NCBI GenBank assembly: GCA_002898575.1
Contig: BEHT01000020.1
Coordinates: forward strand, 1 to 61,771
Origin: a bacterium HR17
GTDB taxonomy: Bacteria > Armatimonadota > Fervidibacteria > Fervidibacterales > Fervidibacteraceae
Direction: 5' to 3'
DNA: 61,771 nucleotides
Positions 17,643-25,338 of this stretch are shown here, one piece after another. Below the pieces are notes generated by a model. The model ran no database searches. It saw only the letters and a program-made list of their open reading frames with translations, and was not told the DNA's origin. Positions within the stretch are counted from its first letter, which is position 1. Every line of letters begins with the position of its first letter. The position numbers and the translations under genes were made by a program.

Positions 17643-18512
17643 ATGACACGCCGAGCGTGGTTGAGAGCGACCGCGTTAGGTAGCGCCGCTGCGTGGGCAA
17701 GTGCCATCGCGGTGGCAGGACAAACGCACAGCGAAGGAGGGCGAACGCAGATGGCGCAGTTCAAGCAGGATTTGTGTTGGTGGTGCTTTGCACGCCAAGG
17801 GGTAGACCCCAAGCGGCTTATTCAGGAAGCCAAAGCGATCGGCTATGCCGGCTTTGAATTGGTGCCCCGCGAATGGTGGGACGCCATCAAGGACGCAGGC
17901 TTGGAAATCGTCACCATCGGCGGACACAATTCGTTGACGGATGGACTTAACCGCAAGGAAAATCACACCCGTATTGAGGACGAAATCTTGCGCAACTTGG
18001 AACTGGCAAAGCAATACGGCATCAAGACCCTTATCTGCTTTTCGGGCAACCGTCGTGGGCTCAGCGACGCAGAGGGCATTGAGAACACCGCCGAAGGGCT
18101 ACGCCGCGTCGCCAAAGCCGCAGAAGAGGCGGGCGTCACGCTGGCGCTGGAGGTCCTCAACAGCAAAGTGGACCACAAGGACTATCACGCCGACCGCACT
18201 TGGTGGGCGGTGGAAGTGTGCAAGCGGGTCAATTCGCCCCGCGTGCGGGTGCTCTACGACATCTACCACATGCAAATCATGGAAGGCGATGTCATCCGCA
18301 CCATCCGCGACAACTTCCAGTGGATTGCCCACTTCCACACCGCAGGCAACCCCGGTCGGCGCGATCTGGATGACGAGCAGGAACTCAACTACCGGGGCAT
18401 CATGAAGGCGATTGCGTCGCTGGGCTACACGGGCTATGTCGGGCAGGAATTCATCCCCAAAGGCGATGTGTTTGCTGCCATTCGTCACGCCTTTGAGGTC
18501 TGCTCGGTATAA
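17643..18512 (+). CDS. Xylose-isomerase-like TIM barrel protein (sugar isomerase/epimerase family)
   Basis: 289-residue member of the AP_endonuc_2/xylose isomerase-like family; hydroxypyruvate isomerases and sugar epimerases belong here. A twin-arginine-like leader (TRRAWLRATALGSAAA) precedes a barrel starting KQDLCWWCF. Metal-site candidates are E in LALEVLNSK, D and H in LYDIYHMQIMEG, H in WIAHFHTAG, and E in YVGQEFIP. ATG 17643 follows GGGGTG by 8 nt. The mscS gene follows 34 nt downstream on the same strand. Its divergent partner is the DUF4380 gene. The exact reaction is not determinable. Confidence 0.85.
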   Translation: MTRRAWLRATALGSAAAWASAIAVAGQTHSEGGRTQMAQFKQDLCWWCFARQGVDPKRLIQEAKAIGYAGFELVPREWWDAIKDAGLEIVTIGGHNSLTDGLNRKENHTRIEDEILRNLELAKQYGIKTLICFSGNRRGLSDAEGIENTAEGLRRVAKAAEEAGVTLALEVLNSKVDHKDYHADRTWWAVEVCKRVNSPRVRVLYDIYHMQIMEGDVIRTIRDNFQWIAHFHTAGNPGRRDLDDEQELNYRGIMKAIASLGYTGYVGQEFIPKGDVFAAIRHAFEVCSV

Positions 18513-18545
18513 CGGCACGGTCCGAGTGCAGCGGGGGCATGGCTC

Positions 18546-19358
18546 ATGGACGCGTTGCAGGCGCTATGGCGTTGGGCTCATACACCTCTTTTGACCGTCG
18601 CCGGCGTCAGCATTTCTGTAGCGAAACTTGTGCAAGCCATCGTTGCCTTCGCTGTCGTCGCGTGGGTCGCCAACGCCGGCGCCCGTATGGCACGGCGCTA
18701 CTTTCAGGGACGGGAAGACATCAGTGACTACGCCGCTGCGTTACTGGCGCGTTGGGTCAAGGTTGCGCTGTGGGTCATTGGGGTTGTCATTGTCGCCGAC
18801 CTGATCGGCTTTCGGTTGACTTCCTTCAACATTTTCGCCGGCGCTATCGGCGTCGGTATCGGCTTTGGGCTCCAAACGGTCGTCAACAACTTTGTCTGCG
18901 GGTTGCTGCTGATGGTGGAACGGACGATGCGGGTCGGCGATGTCATCAGCGTCAGCGGTGAAATGGGACGCGTTTTGCACATCGGTGCCCGTGCCACCTT
19001 ATTGGAAACCCCGCGCGGCGCCGTCATCGCCATCCCCAACACGCAGTTCATCGGCTCACCCGTCATCAACTGGACCGCCATCGGCAAAAGGACACGCGTC
19101 CACCTGACTGTCAGCACCGCAACCGTAGACGACCCCAAACAAGTGGAGGCAGCACTCCTGCAGGCAGCACGGGAACATCCGCAAGTGCTTAACGACCCGT
19201 CGCCGCAGGTTTGGTTGACGAAGGTCGGTGACACGCTCGCCTTTGAGTTGCTTGTCTGGACAGACGACCCGCTAGACGGTGCCCGGCAAGTGCAAAGCGA
19301 CCTCAACTACGCCATCCACCATGCCCTGACCCAACGCGGCATCGCTTTGAAAGGTTGA
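18546..19358 (+). CDS. mscS: MscS family small-conductance mechanosensitive channel
   Basis: Inner-membrane tension-gated channel that releases solutes on osmotic downshock. The 270-residue protein has three hydrophobic segments before the pore helix. The pore-lining region AGAIGVGIGFGLQTVVNNF has the Gly/Ala pattern of TM3, followed by the beta domain (RVGDVISVSG) and the C-terminal alpha/beta domain. Length matches E. coli MscS (286). It may be cotranscribed with the preceding isomerase gene and is convergent with the next hypothetical gene, with only 3 nt between stops. The symbol denotes the family; whether this is the main channel of the cell is not known. Confidence 0.92.
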   Translation: MDALQALWRWAHTPLLTVAGVSISVAKLVQAIVAFAVVAWVANAGARMARRYFQGREDISDYAAALLARWVKVALWVIGVVIVADLIGFRLTSFNIFAGAIGVGIGFGLQTVVNNFVCGLLLMVERTMRVGDVISVSGEMGRVLHIGARATLLETPRGAVIAIPNTQFIGSPVINWTAIGKRTRVHLTVSTATVDDPKQVEAALLQAAREHPQVLNDPSPQVWLTKVGDTLAFELLVWTDDPLDGARQVQSDLNYAIHHALTQRGIALKG

Positions 19359-19361
19359 CCG

Positions 19362-20309
19362 TCACCGCCACGCGCGGCTAAAAGAAACTTGCCCGACCCA
19401 GCCGCTGCGTCCGATGCCGGCACTCACGCGATGGACGCCGATACGCCAGCCATAAGGGTGACAAAGCCACGCGCCAAGGTTTAACCGCCCCCGATTGTCC
19501 ACTTCCGCCTGCACTCGCACTAAATCCAGCACGGCGATCACATCGCGCCACCGCTCGCTGAAGCGCCACCGCCGAGTCAAGTGGCTCAAACTGTAGGAGA
19601 CGCCTACCCACACCGGCGGCAAAGTGCCTTCGCCCCCACCGACGGTCACATTCCAGTCGTTGGGTTGGGAGCGGTAACCCAGTGCGATGAACGCATCACC
19701 GTCCCGTTGCCCGACGCTAACGCCCCAGCGCTGCGAACGGATGAACGCCACCTTCCACGCGAAAGCCCCATCCCTGTTGAGCGTGCGTTCAATTGCCAAC
19801 TCCACCGGCAGCCATCGCCCGCCCGTTAGCGATAACCACACGCGATGGCGCGGTGAACGGCTGAACCGGGACACACCGACTCGCACGCTTTGTGCTACCG
19901 CTGCGTGGGCGTCGGGGAGCGCAATCGTGCCCGATAAACCGCTGAGCGATGGGACACTGCTGTCCAGCGTGTAGCGGAACGCGACAGCGCTATCGCCGAA
20001 ACTGGCTTGCAACCGATGCACGCCATCGGTGACAGTCCATCGCGCTTTCGCTGCGATGACCGCCGGTTTATCACCCGCGCAAATGCGACACCCCGCAACG
20101 GCGTCATTGGGCACCGCTCGGTCGTCCACGACCAAGCGCAGTCTTTTGCGCTGGCTCGGCGTTAGCGCCTTCAGGATGACGCTGACATGCGGTAACGCGA
20201 ACACGACCCCATCAGGCTTGGGGTAATGCACGATATTTGCCCCTTGTCCGAACCCCGTTGAGCCGAGGGCTACGACGCATCCCAACAGCATCGTCCTACG
20301 CATTGTCAT
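19362..20309 (-). CDS. Secreted hypothetical protein, beta-rich
   Basis: I do not recognise a family. With ATG 20309 the protein has 315 residues and a signal peptide (MTMRRTMLLGCVVALGSTGFG), then a strand-rich mature part. The C-terminal half alternates aromatic and hydrophobic residues in segments such as WLPVELAIERTL, WKVAFIRSQRWG and VRVQAEVDNRG, and ends in Trp-Arg. This pattern recalls outer-membrane beta-barrel strands but is not proof. The open frame runs 48 codons further upstream into the 172-bp repeat, but that part is low-complexity and unlikely to be translated. Its promoter region therefore abuts the left copy of the repeat. Confidence 0.6.
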   Translation of the reverse strand: MTMRRTMLLGCVVALGSTGFGQGANIVHYPKPDGVVFALPHVSVILKALTPSQRKRLRLVVDDRAVPNDAVAGCRICAGDKPAVIAAKARWTVTDGVHRLQASFGDSAVAFRYTLDSSVPSLSGLSGTIALPDAHAAVAQSVRVGVSRFSRSPRHRVWLSLTGGRWLPVELAIERTLNRDGAFAWKVAFIRSQRWGVSVGQRDGDAFIALGYRSQPNDWNVTVGGGEGTLPPVWVGVSYSLSHLTRRWRFSERWRDVIAVLDLVRVQAEVDNRGRLNLGAWLCHPYGWRIGVHRVSAGIGRSGWVGQVSFSRAWR

Positions 20310-20340
20310 CGGGTCACCGTTAAACTTCCCGCGTGATAGT

Positions 20341-20512
20341 AGGGTAACCATTTGCCTCCTTGTCTCTCCCAACAGTCTCCTTCCTTTCACATCTCCCCCC
20401 TCCATCCCTGTCCCTCTCATCTCCTCGTAAGGCGACGGAAGATGGAAGGGCACCTTGAGGCTCTCTCTAATTTGAGCACGATCGCTTAAAAAGGCGATGG
20501 CGCAATAAGTTT
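20341..20512. repeat. Left 172-bp direct repeat
   Basis: Identical to 22543-22714 except for one base (T at 20506, C at 22708). It begins AGGGTAACCATTTGCC, contains a roughly 75-bp tract that is almost all pyrimidine on the plus strand (~20353-20428), and ends with ATCGC...GCGAT around 20480-20498, a small inverted repeat. It lies directly downstream of the glycosylase stop and upstream of the beta-rich hypothetical gene. Confidence 0.95.
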
Positions 20513-20520
20513 AAAGAAAG

Positions 20521-21459
20521 TCAAGGCAAGTTTTGCCGGTAGGCTGACCATCTTAAGTGCTCATCGCTTCCGCGTCCTGCCAAGCACGCTGTTCGTATTG
20601 GGCATTCAGCACAGTTTGGTTGCGTTTCAAAGCACCAGTTCATTGCGATGGTAAATGCACCCTCATCAACGAACATGGGAATGGCTTGCGGCGCGCCTTT
20701 GACAAGCGTCTCAATACCGCTCCGAATGTCCTTTGCTACGATGATGAAAGGGCGTTGCGGTTCGTAGACGACCGTCTTCACTGCTCCTGCTCGGCAAAAG
20801 ACTTTGTCGACATGCCCGTCAACGACCATTAGAGTGTCTTCCAAGTTCACATCAACTTTCCGCCAGATCGCTCCAAACAGCCAGATTAACCAATTTGTCA
20901 GCATACGAACGGCTTTTGGGTCATTGCCGACCCAACCGCCATTCAAAATCGGATCGTCCCGAAAGAAAGCCCAAAGGTTATGCACACCTTGCTGCAACTT
21001 GTCCTCCACGATTTCGTAAAGGAGGCGGTCAAGTCCACTGATGAAAAAAGCGAAAGCCGCAAAGCGATACAAGAACAGCGATAACGGTTTAATGCCACCT
21101 AACGCTCCGACGCGATAAATCTTTGCTCCTTTCTCGCCACCAACCCGGTAAAAGACTGCCAACACTTCGTAGAACTGGCTTACGACCTTCAATGGTTCGT
21201 CAAGTAGTTGTCGCTTAAAAGCAGCGAACAGGGCGCGCACCAATTCCCGCACTTTGTTTGTGTCGCCTTGCTGGTTTAGCAAAGTCCGAAGGAGCAAAAA
21301 ACGAGTGATTGCTTCATGGTCATGAAGTGGTAGGTCTTCGGGCAAAGCCATGCTTTCACGCCAGTTCCTTTGCCAAAAGTCCTGTCCAATAGACTGGAGG
21401 CGTTGAAGGAATTGGACAAGTTCATCATCGCTTAAGCCTTTTTGAATGACCCTGGGCAT
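20521..21459 (-). CDS. HhH-GPD superfamily DNA glycosylase with [4Fe-4S] motif
   Basis: Predicted base-excision DNA glycosylase/AP lyase, paired with a methyltransferase. The 312-residue protein has the landmarks of the endonuclease III superfamily: LLRTLLNQQ (~57-65, matching the LLSAQ helix), a lysine in the hairpin (K182 in GNDPKAVRML), the catalytic aspartate in VVDGHVDKVFCR (D214, matching VDTHIFRV), and C276-X6-C283-X2-C286-X5-C292, exactly the EndoIII/MutY iron-sulfur spacing. Lys to Asp is 32 residues rather than the 18 in EndoIII; archaeal AGOG enzymes have that longer spacing as I recall, though they lack the cluster. The region before the hairpin is longer than in EndoIII. It starts inside the end of the methyltransferase gene (35-nt overlap, GGAGGT upstream). 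It is not the housekeeping enzyme; that is nth at 40 kb. Function as a repair partner or a restriction-like toxin is open. Confidence 0.75.
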   Translation of the reverse strand: MPRVIQKGLSDDELVQFLQRLQSIGQDFWQRNWRESMALPEDLPLHDHEAITRFLLLRTLLNQQGDTNKVRELVRALFAAFKRQLLDEPLKVVSQFYEVLAVFYRVGGEKGAKIYRVGALGGIKPLSLFLYRFAAFAFFISGLDRLLYEIVEDKLQQGVHNLWAFFRDDPILNGGWVGNDPKAVRMLTNWLIWLFGAIWRKVDVNLEDTLMVVDGHVDKVFCRAGAVKTVVYEPQRPFIIVAKDIRSGIETLVKGAPQAIPMFVDEGAFTIAMNWCFETQPNCAECPIRTACLAGRGSDEHLRWSAYRQNLP

Positions 21460-22345
21460 CGCGCGCTGCCGACCTCCTCTGTTTGACTTGTTCGGAAAGC
21501 CATGTGCGCAAGTGGCGTGCATCGTCGCGGATGATGACTTCAAATCGTGCGTCGTCCAAAAGCGATGCATTGTCCATGCCGACCTTTTGACGGATGATGG
21601 GCAAAAGTTCCAAGTCCAGTTCATAGCCGATACAAGATCGTCCAAGCAAGCGCGCTACCTTCATTGTCGTCCCGCTTCCCAAAAAGGGATCAAGAACCGT
21701 CTCTCCTTTGTGCGAAAACAACAAGATGAGCCGACGGGCTAATTCTTCGGGGAACGCTGCAATGCCTTCTTCCAGTCGTCCCTTAAGCGGCAAGACATTC
21801 GTGATGTGCCAGACATTCAGATACCACTTGCGCTTCTGATACTCGTTCAGGTCAAGCCGCGACGCTTCCCGCACTTCATCGGACACGCTGCGATAGTCAA
21901 ATCGCCCTTTTTGAAAAATCAGCACGCTCTCTTGCACATTGTCGGGGTAGAAGTAAAGCGGGTAGGGATGTTGCAAAAGGACACCGCTGCGGCGGCTGAT
22001 GCGGATATAGCCTTCGGGCTTGAGCCAAACGAGGCGGTCGCGGTAACGGAAGCCAATCTCCACGAAGATTTTGGTCAAATCGGAGACGATAGGGTAGCGT
22101 TCGCCGTTGACGAGGACATCGTCGCAAACGACGCAGACGGTTCGTCCATCCGCCAGCACCCGCCAAATCTCCCGCGCCACTGCATGCATCGTCGCACAAT
22201 AGGCGTCGTAGGAAGGAAACAAATCGGGATAGTCAAAAGGTGCATTGAAGTAGGGTGGGCTGGTGACGACCAGATGCACTGTTCCGTCAGGCACTTCCGC
22301 CATGTTTTGAGCGTCGCCGAAAACGATCCGAAAAGTCATAGACAC
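21425..22345 (-). CDS. Site-specific DNA methyltransferase, beta class (N4-cytosine or N6-adenine)
   Basis: Transfers a methyl group from S-adenosylmethionine to an exocyclic amino group in DNA. The 306-residue protein has catalytic motif IV TSPPY (28-32) before the AdoMet-binding motif I DPFLGSGTT (219-227), the order of the beta class. PEELARRLILLFSHKGETVLDP around motif X/I is typical. SPPY is common in N4-cytosine enzymes but also occurs in N6-adenine ones, so the base is undecided. GTG 22345 is preceded by GGTGAG; an ATG two codons later is the alternative. The only partner gene is the overlapping HhH-GPD glycosylase downstream. No standard restriction endonuclease is adjacent. Confidence 0.9.
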   Translation of the reverse strand: MSMTFRIVFGDAQNMAEVPDGTVHLVVTSPPYFNAPFDYPDLFPSYDAYCATMHAVAREIWRVLADGRTVCVVCDDVLVNGERYPIVSDLTKIFVEIGFRYRDRLVWLKPEGYIRISRRSGVLLQHPYPLYFYPDNVQESVLIFQKGRFDYRSVSDEVREASRLDLNEYQKRKWYLNVWHITNVLPLKGRLEEGIAAFPEELARRLILLFSHKGETVLDPFLGSGTTMKVARLLGRSCIGYELDLELLPIIRQKVGMDNASLLDDARFEVIIRDDARHLRTWLSEQVKQRRSAARDAQGHSKRLKR

Positions 22346-22542
22346 ATTGTCTCACCCCATCGGGCAAAGTTAGCTGCAGCGTTCAGTGTCTGTGGTCACC
22401 CGCAGAAGAAATTGCTGCCTTGTTGAACGGAATTCCTTGCTTCAACTTTGCCCCACTCATTAAGTCCGCGACACAGACCCCCTTTCCGCTTGGTTACTTT
22501 GACACTTGAGGTATCCCCTTTGAGCGTAACTTCACTACACGA
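22346..22542. other. Upstream region of the methyltransferase gene
   Basis: No gene seen. It should hold the promoter of the methyltransferase-glycosylase operon. A dyad at 22422-22446 is listed separately, and an AGACA-cat-TGTCT dyad spans the proposed GTG start (around 22339-22351), which could hide it in a small hairpin or bind an autoregulator. Confidence 0.4.
22422..22446. promoter_or_regulatory. Dyad sequence upstream of the methyltransferase
   Basis: GTTGAA (22422-22427) and TTCAAC (22441-22446) flank the palindrome GGAATTCC, giving an imperfect 25-bp dyad about 80 nt upstream of the methyltransferase start. Operons of this kind are often autoregulated through such sites, but no controller gene is present, so an operator role is speculative. 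Confidence 0.3.
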
Positions 22543-22714
22543 AGGGTAACCATTTGCCTCCTTGTCTCTCCCAACAGTCTCCTTCCTTTCACATCTCCCC
22601 CCTCCATCCCTGTCCCTCTCATCTCCTCGTAAGGCGACGGAAGATGGAAGGGCACCTTGAGGCTCTCTCTAATTTGAGCACGATCGCTTAAAAAGGCGAT
22701 GGCGCAACAAGTTT
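22543..22714. repeat. Right 172-bp direct repeat
   Basis: Second copy of the repeat at 20341-20512, same orientation, one mismatch. It lies 198 bp upstream of the methyltransferase start and 74 bp beyond the end of the AllA-like gene. In both copies the purine-rich strand would be read by minus-strand transcription entering the next gene. Confidence 0.95.
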
Positions 22715-22788
22715 GTTGCGAATGTAAAGGTTAGGCGACCGACCGAGACACCCTACAAAACGCGGGAGAGCACCGCTCAATGTGCTCG

Positions 22789-23241
22789 TCATCCCCAATC
22801 AACGCACAGCACAACACCGAGTTCTGTCGGCAGGTGCACCTCAACGGTGTGCTCATGCCAGTCGCTTCCTTGTGCGTTGTCGTAAAGGGCGTGGTCGCGG
22901 TCAACGGGAATGGGCAAGGCATGCCAAACCTCCGGCGCCAAGCAAACGCCGGCTGTTCCATCGCTCAAAAATGCCCGAAACTGCGTGTGGGTCAGCCGCT
23001 CGGACGGTGGTGCCACGATGAACACGGTGGGAACGGGTTCACGGGGCACAACGATTTGCTCGCCGTCGCGGTGTGCACTGACCCACTCAACCTGCGCCGT
23101 GCGATATGCGCGCATCCGGTTGCGGACGACAGTGCCGACCCGCAGTCGCGGCGTCACCGTGGCGAAATCGTGGACGACAGCACCGAAGGGTGCGAAAGCG
23201 TCTTCGGTGAGCGGCTCACACCGCAGCACGATACGCCCCAT
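22789..23241 (-). CDS. Ureidoglycolate lyase (AllA)-like cupin protein
   Basis: 150-residue member of the AllA cupin family; the reference enzyme splits ureidoglycolate to glyoxylate and urea in purine/allantoin breakdown. Diagnostic segments are EPLTEDAFAPFGAVV at the N-terminus, VFIVAPPSE in the core and GVCLAPEVWHALPIPV, where His would be a metal or substrate ligand. The stretch DWHEHTVEVHLP near the C-terminus adds further histidines. No other allantoin-pathway genes are nearby, so the substrate may differ. It is divergent from the second oxidoreductase gene (164 bp between starts). Confidence 0.78.
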   Translation of the reverse strand: MGRIVLRCEPLTEDAFAPFGAVVHDFATVTPRLRVGTVVRNRMRAYRTAQVEWVSAHRDGEQIVVPREPVPTVFIVAPPSERLTHTQFRAFLSDGTAGVCLAPEVWHALPIPVDRDHALYDNAQGSDWHEHTVEVHLPTELGVVLCVDWG

Positions 23242-23405
23242 CGTCCTTCACCGTCAGTATTGTGCCATCATGTTTGCCTGCTGGCGCAAGCGACTGCGCC
23301 GCTCAATAACTGTGGGTGCTGCACGCTAACGCGCCCATCAATATCAAGTTGCTCGGGGGCGACAGCCGTCTTGCAAGTGACTGAGCGGAAAAAGGAGGAT
23401 GAGCG

Positions 23406-24419
23406 ATGGCGAAGGGGCTATCGGAAATTCGCTGCGCCGTCATCGGTTACGGCGGCGCGTTCAACATGGGCAAGCATCACGCGATGCAGATGGAGCAAAC
23501 GGGCGTCATGAAAGTCGTCGCATTCTGCGATCTTGACCCGCAGCGGTTGGAAGTAGCCAAGGCGGATTTTCCCCATGCCCGCACCTACCAAAGCGTGGAC
23601 GATTTGCTAGCGCGGGAAGATTTTGACCTTGCTGTCATCGTCACACCGCACAACACCCATGCGCCGCTGGCGCTGAAGTGCCTGAGGGCTGGCAAGCATG
23701 TCATCGTGGAAAAGCCGATGTGCCTAACGGTCAAGGAAGCGACGGCGATGATTGAGACGGCAAAGCAAAAGGGTGTGATGCTGACGGTTTACCACAACCG
23801 CCATTGGGACGGCGATTTCATGGTGCTCCGCGACATCGTGCAAAGCGGGTTCATCGGTGAGGTGTTCCATGTGGAGATGTTTGGCGGCGGCTATCACAAG
23901 CCGAGCGCATGGTGGCGGTCAGATAAAGCCATCTCAGGCGGTCTGTTTTACGACTGGGGTGCCCATTACCTTTGGTGGCTGCTGCAACTCATCCCACACA
24001 AAATCCAGAGCGTCGTCGGCTTCTTCCACAAACTCAAGTGGCACGAAGTCACCAACGAAGACCATGTGCAAGCCGTCATTCGGTTCGCTAACGGGGCGAT
24101 GGCGGATGTGCAATTCTCCACGATTGCGGCGGCGACTAAACCCCGCTGGTTCATCTTGGGCACGGACGGTGCCGTCGTCAGCGAGCAAAACCATTTCCGC
24201 GTCACTTTTTTCGTCAACGGCTATCGCGCCGAGACGACCGTGCCTTATCGGCAGAGCACTTGGCAGGAGTTTTACCGCAATGTCGCCAACCACTTACTGC
24301 GCGGCGAAGAGTTGGTCGTCAAGCCCGAACAGGCGCGGCGCGTCATTGCGGTCATGGAATACGCCGAGCGCTCAGCGAAGCAAGGCGGCAAAGCGTTGTC
24401 ACTGCCGACGGAAACTTAA
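23406..24419 (+). CDS. Gfo/Idh/MocA family oxidoreductase (cytoplasmic)
   Basis: 337-residue NAD(P)-dependent sugar or cyclitol oxidoreductase. The Rossmann fold begins IRCAVIGYGGAFNMGKHH, an unusual variant with GYGGAFNMG in place of the standard GxGxxG spacing. It is followed by EKPMCLT with the conserved lysine, and a histidine-rich segment (YHNRHWDGD). Unlike the oxidoreductase at 7.8 kb it has no export signal. ATG 23406 follows AAAAAGGAGG by 7 nt. The SMR exporter gene begins 48 nt downstream on the same strand, so the two may be cotranscribed although no functional link is obvious. Confidence 0.9.
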   Translation: MAKGLSEIRCAVIGYGGAFNMGKHHAMQMEQTGVMKVVAFCDLDPQRLEVAKADFPHARTYQSVDDLLAREDFDLAVIVTPHNTHAPLALKCLRAGKHVIVEKPMCLTVKEATAMIETAKQKGVMLTVYHNRHWDGDFMVLRDIVQSGFIGEVFHVEMFGGGYHKPSAWWRSDKAISGGLFYDWGAHYLWWLLQLIPHKIQSVVGFFHKLKWHEVTNEDHVQAVIRFANGAMADVQFSTIAAATKPRWFILGTDGAVVSEQNHFRVTFFVNGYRAETTVPYRQSTWQEFYRNVANHLLRGEELVVKPEQARRVIAVMEYAERSAKQGGKALSLPTET

Positions 24420-24467
24420 GCGGTGCAACCTTTACCCACAAGCGAACCTCACAAGGGTGGTCGCGTA

Positions 24468-24800
24468 ATGGAATGGGTCTACTTGCTGCTCGCGGGCATG
24501 CTGGAGATCGTCTGGGCTGTAGCGTTGAAACTCTCCAACGGCTTCACGCGCCCGATGCCCGCCGCAGTGGTCATCGTGGCAGGACTGTTGAGTTTGTTCT
24601 TTTTGTCGCTGGCGGCACGGCATATCCCCATCGGCACGGCTTACGCCGTCTGGACGGGCATCGGTGCAGCCGGTGTCGCCACCGTGGGCATTCTTTACTT
24701 CAACGAACCGCGCGACTGGTTGCGCTTGCTCTTCATCGCACTCATCATCGCAGGTGTCGTCGGTCTCCATCTCGTTGAGTTAACTGGCGCCAAGAGGTGA
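24468..24800 (+). CDS. SMR family efflux protein, Gdx/SugE type
   Basis: 110-residue four-helix proton-coupled exporter of the small multidrug resistance family. The essential glutamate is E13 in GMLEIVWAVALK. The WAVALKLSNGFTR segment matches the guanidinium-exporter (Gdx, formerly SugE) branch rather than EmrE. Four hydrophobic segments fill the protein. ATG 24468 follows AAGGGTGG. There is no ykkC-type guanidine riboswitch in the 48-nt gap upstream, so guanidine control is not supported. SMR proteins work as dimers; a single gene suggests a dual-topology homodimer. Confidence 0.88.
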   Translation: MEWVYLLLAGMLEIVWAVALKLSNGFTRPMPAAVVIVAGLLSLFFLSLAARHIPIGTAYAVWTGIGAAGVATVGILYFNEPRDWLRLLFIALIIAGVVGLHLVELTGAKR

Positions 24801-25192
24801 AAGCGACTTTGCCTTGCCAAGCATGCCCGCGTAACCGTTTCGCCTTCGCCTGAAGGCTACAAAATGCATGACCGCAACCCTCCGCGCAATCCTGCGGCGA
24901 GAAGGGCAACGCTCAAAAAGAACAGCGCCGTCCAGACACTGCAACCGCGCCAAACATCCCTCGGACATTGCCGTGAGGTTGAAAGGTAACAGTTCTGCAC
25001 CGGGCTCAAAGCCTTCAGGAAGGCGACCGTAAGGGGCGACGACATTTGTATGCCGCTCCAATTGGCGAATGTGACTTTTGCGTTGCCAGAAAAGTGAGAG
25101 GTGCCAGCGAACGCGATTGCGATAGCCGATTTGCCTTCGTCACGCTTTCGCCGTTGAGCGCAACTTTTTTTCAAACCTTTGCGCGCTGAGGG
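24801..25192. other. Gene-free stretch, about 0.4 kb
   Basis: I see no gene here that I can support. A short minus-strand frame ends in a hydrophobic stretch (ALFFLSVALLAAGL, around 24860-24930) that could be the remnant of a decayed membrane protein, but there is no start signal or family motif. A run of eight T residues occurs near 25164-25171 without a clear stem. Confidence 0.4.
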
Positions 25193-25221
25193 TTGACGGG
25201 GACGGTCAGGGACGCTATCTT
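25193..25221 (+). promoter_or_regulatory. Sigma70-type promoter for the second ABC operon
   Basis: TTGACG (25193-25198), 17-nt spacer, TATCTT (25216-25221). Transcription would start near 25228, leaving a leader of about 180 nt before the ATPase ATG at 25409. Confidence 0.55.
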
Positions 25222-25241
25222 GTGGAATGGCTGTCGGGTAT

Positions 25242-25338
25242 ACGCCTTTTACCGTGTCCAAGGAGCCGAGGGTCGCGGCTTCGCTCCTTGTTTCCCAGAT
25301 CGCGTTAACCCTTGTATTGCAAAAGGCGTTCATGCCTT
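25242..25338 (+). ncRNA. Structured 5' leader, possible cis-regulatory RNA
   Basis: ACGCCTTTT (25242-25250) is perfectly complementary to AAAAGGCGT (25321-25329). They enclose a perfect 8-bp hairpin, CAAGGAGC (25259-25266) with GCTCCTTG (25283-25290). The downstream arm can instead form a local hairpin, AAGGC (25323-25327) with GCCTT (25334-25338). The two pairings exclude each other, as in switching leaders. I cannot match it to a known riboswitch class. Confidence 0.4.

Larger units (their letters stand above)
20341..22714. mobile_element. Methyltransferase-glycosylase cassette bounded by direct repeats
   Basis: Two overlapping minus-strand genes, a DNA methyltransferase and a HhH-GPD DNA glycosylase, are enclosed by two 172-bp direct repeats. 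The distance between repeat starts is 2,202 bp, the size of the circle that recombination between the repeats would release. There is no transposase, integrase or terminal inverted repeat, so it is a passenger cassette or a duplication-flanked insertion rather than a known transposon type. By eye the enclosed genes are somewhat less GC-rich than their neighbours, consistent with horizontal arrival. Confidence 0.6.

Noticed and set aside
20521-21459. The second gene of the cassette as a standard restriction endonuclease
   Set aside because: I see no PD-(D/E)XK, HNH or GIY-YIG motif, while the HhH-GPD and Fe-S residues line up in order.
22455-22655. A short minus-strand frame starting in the right 172-bp repeat, parallel to the long start of the 19.4-kb gene
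   Set aside because: The translated part comes from the low-complexity purine tract and ends soon after the repeat; there is no binding site, so translation of the repeat is unlikely in either copy.
24420-24467. A guanidine riboswitch before the Gdx/SugE-like gene
   Set aside because: The gap is only 48 nt and shows none of the conserved ykkC-type elements.
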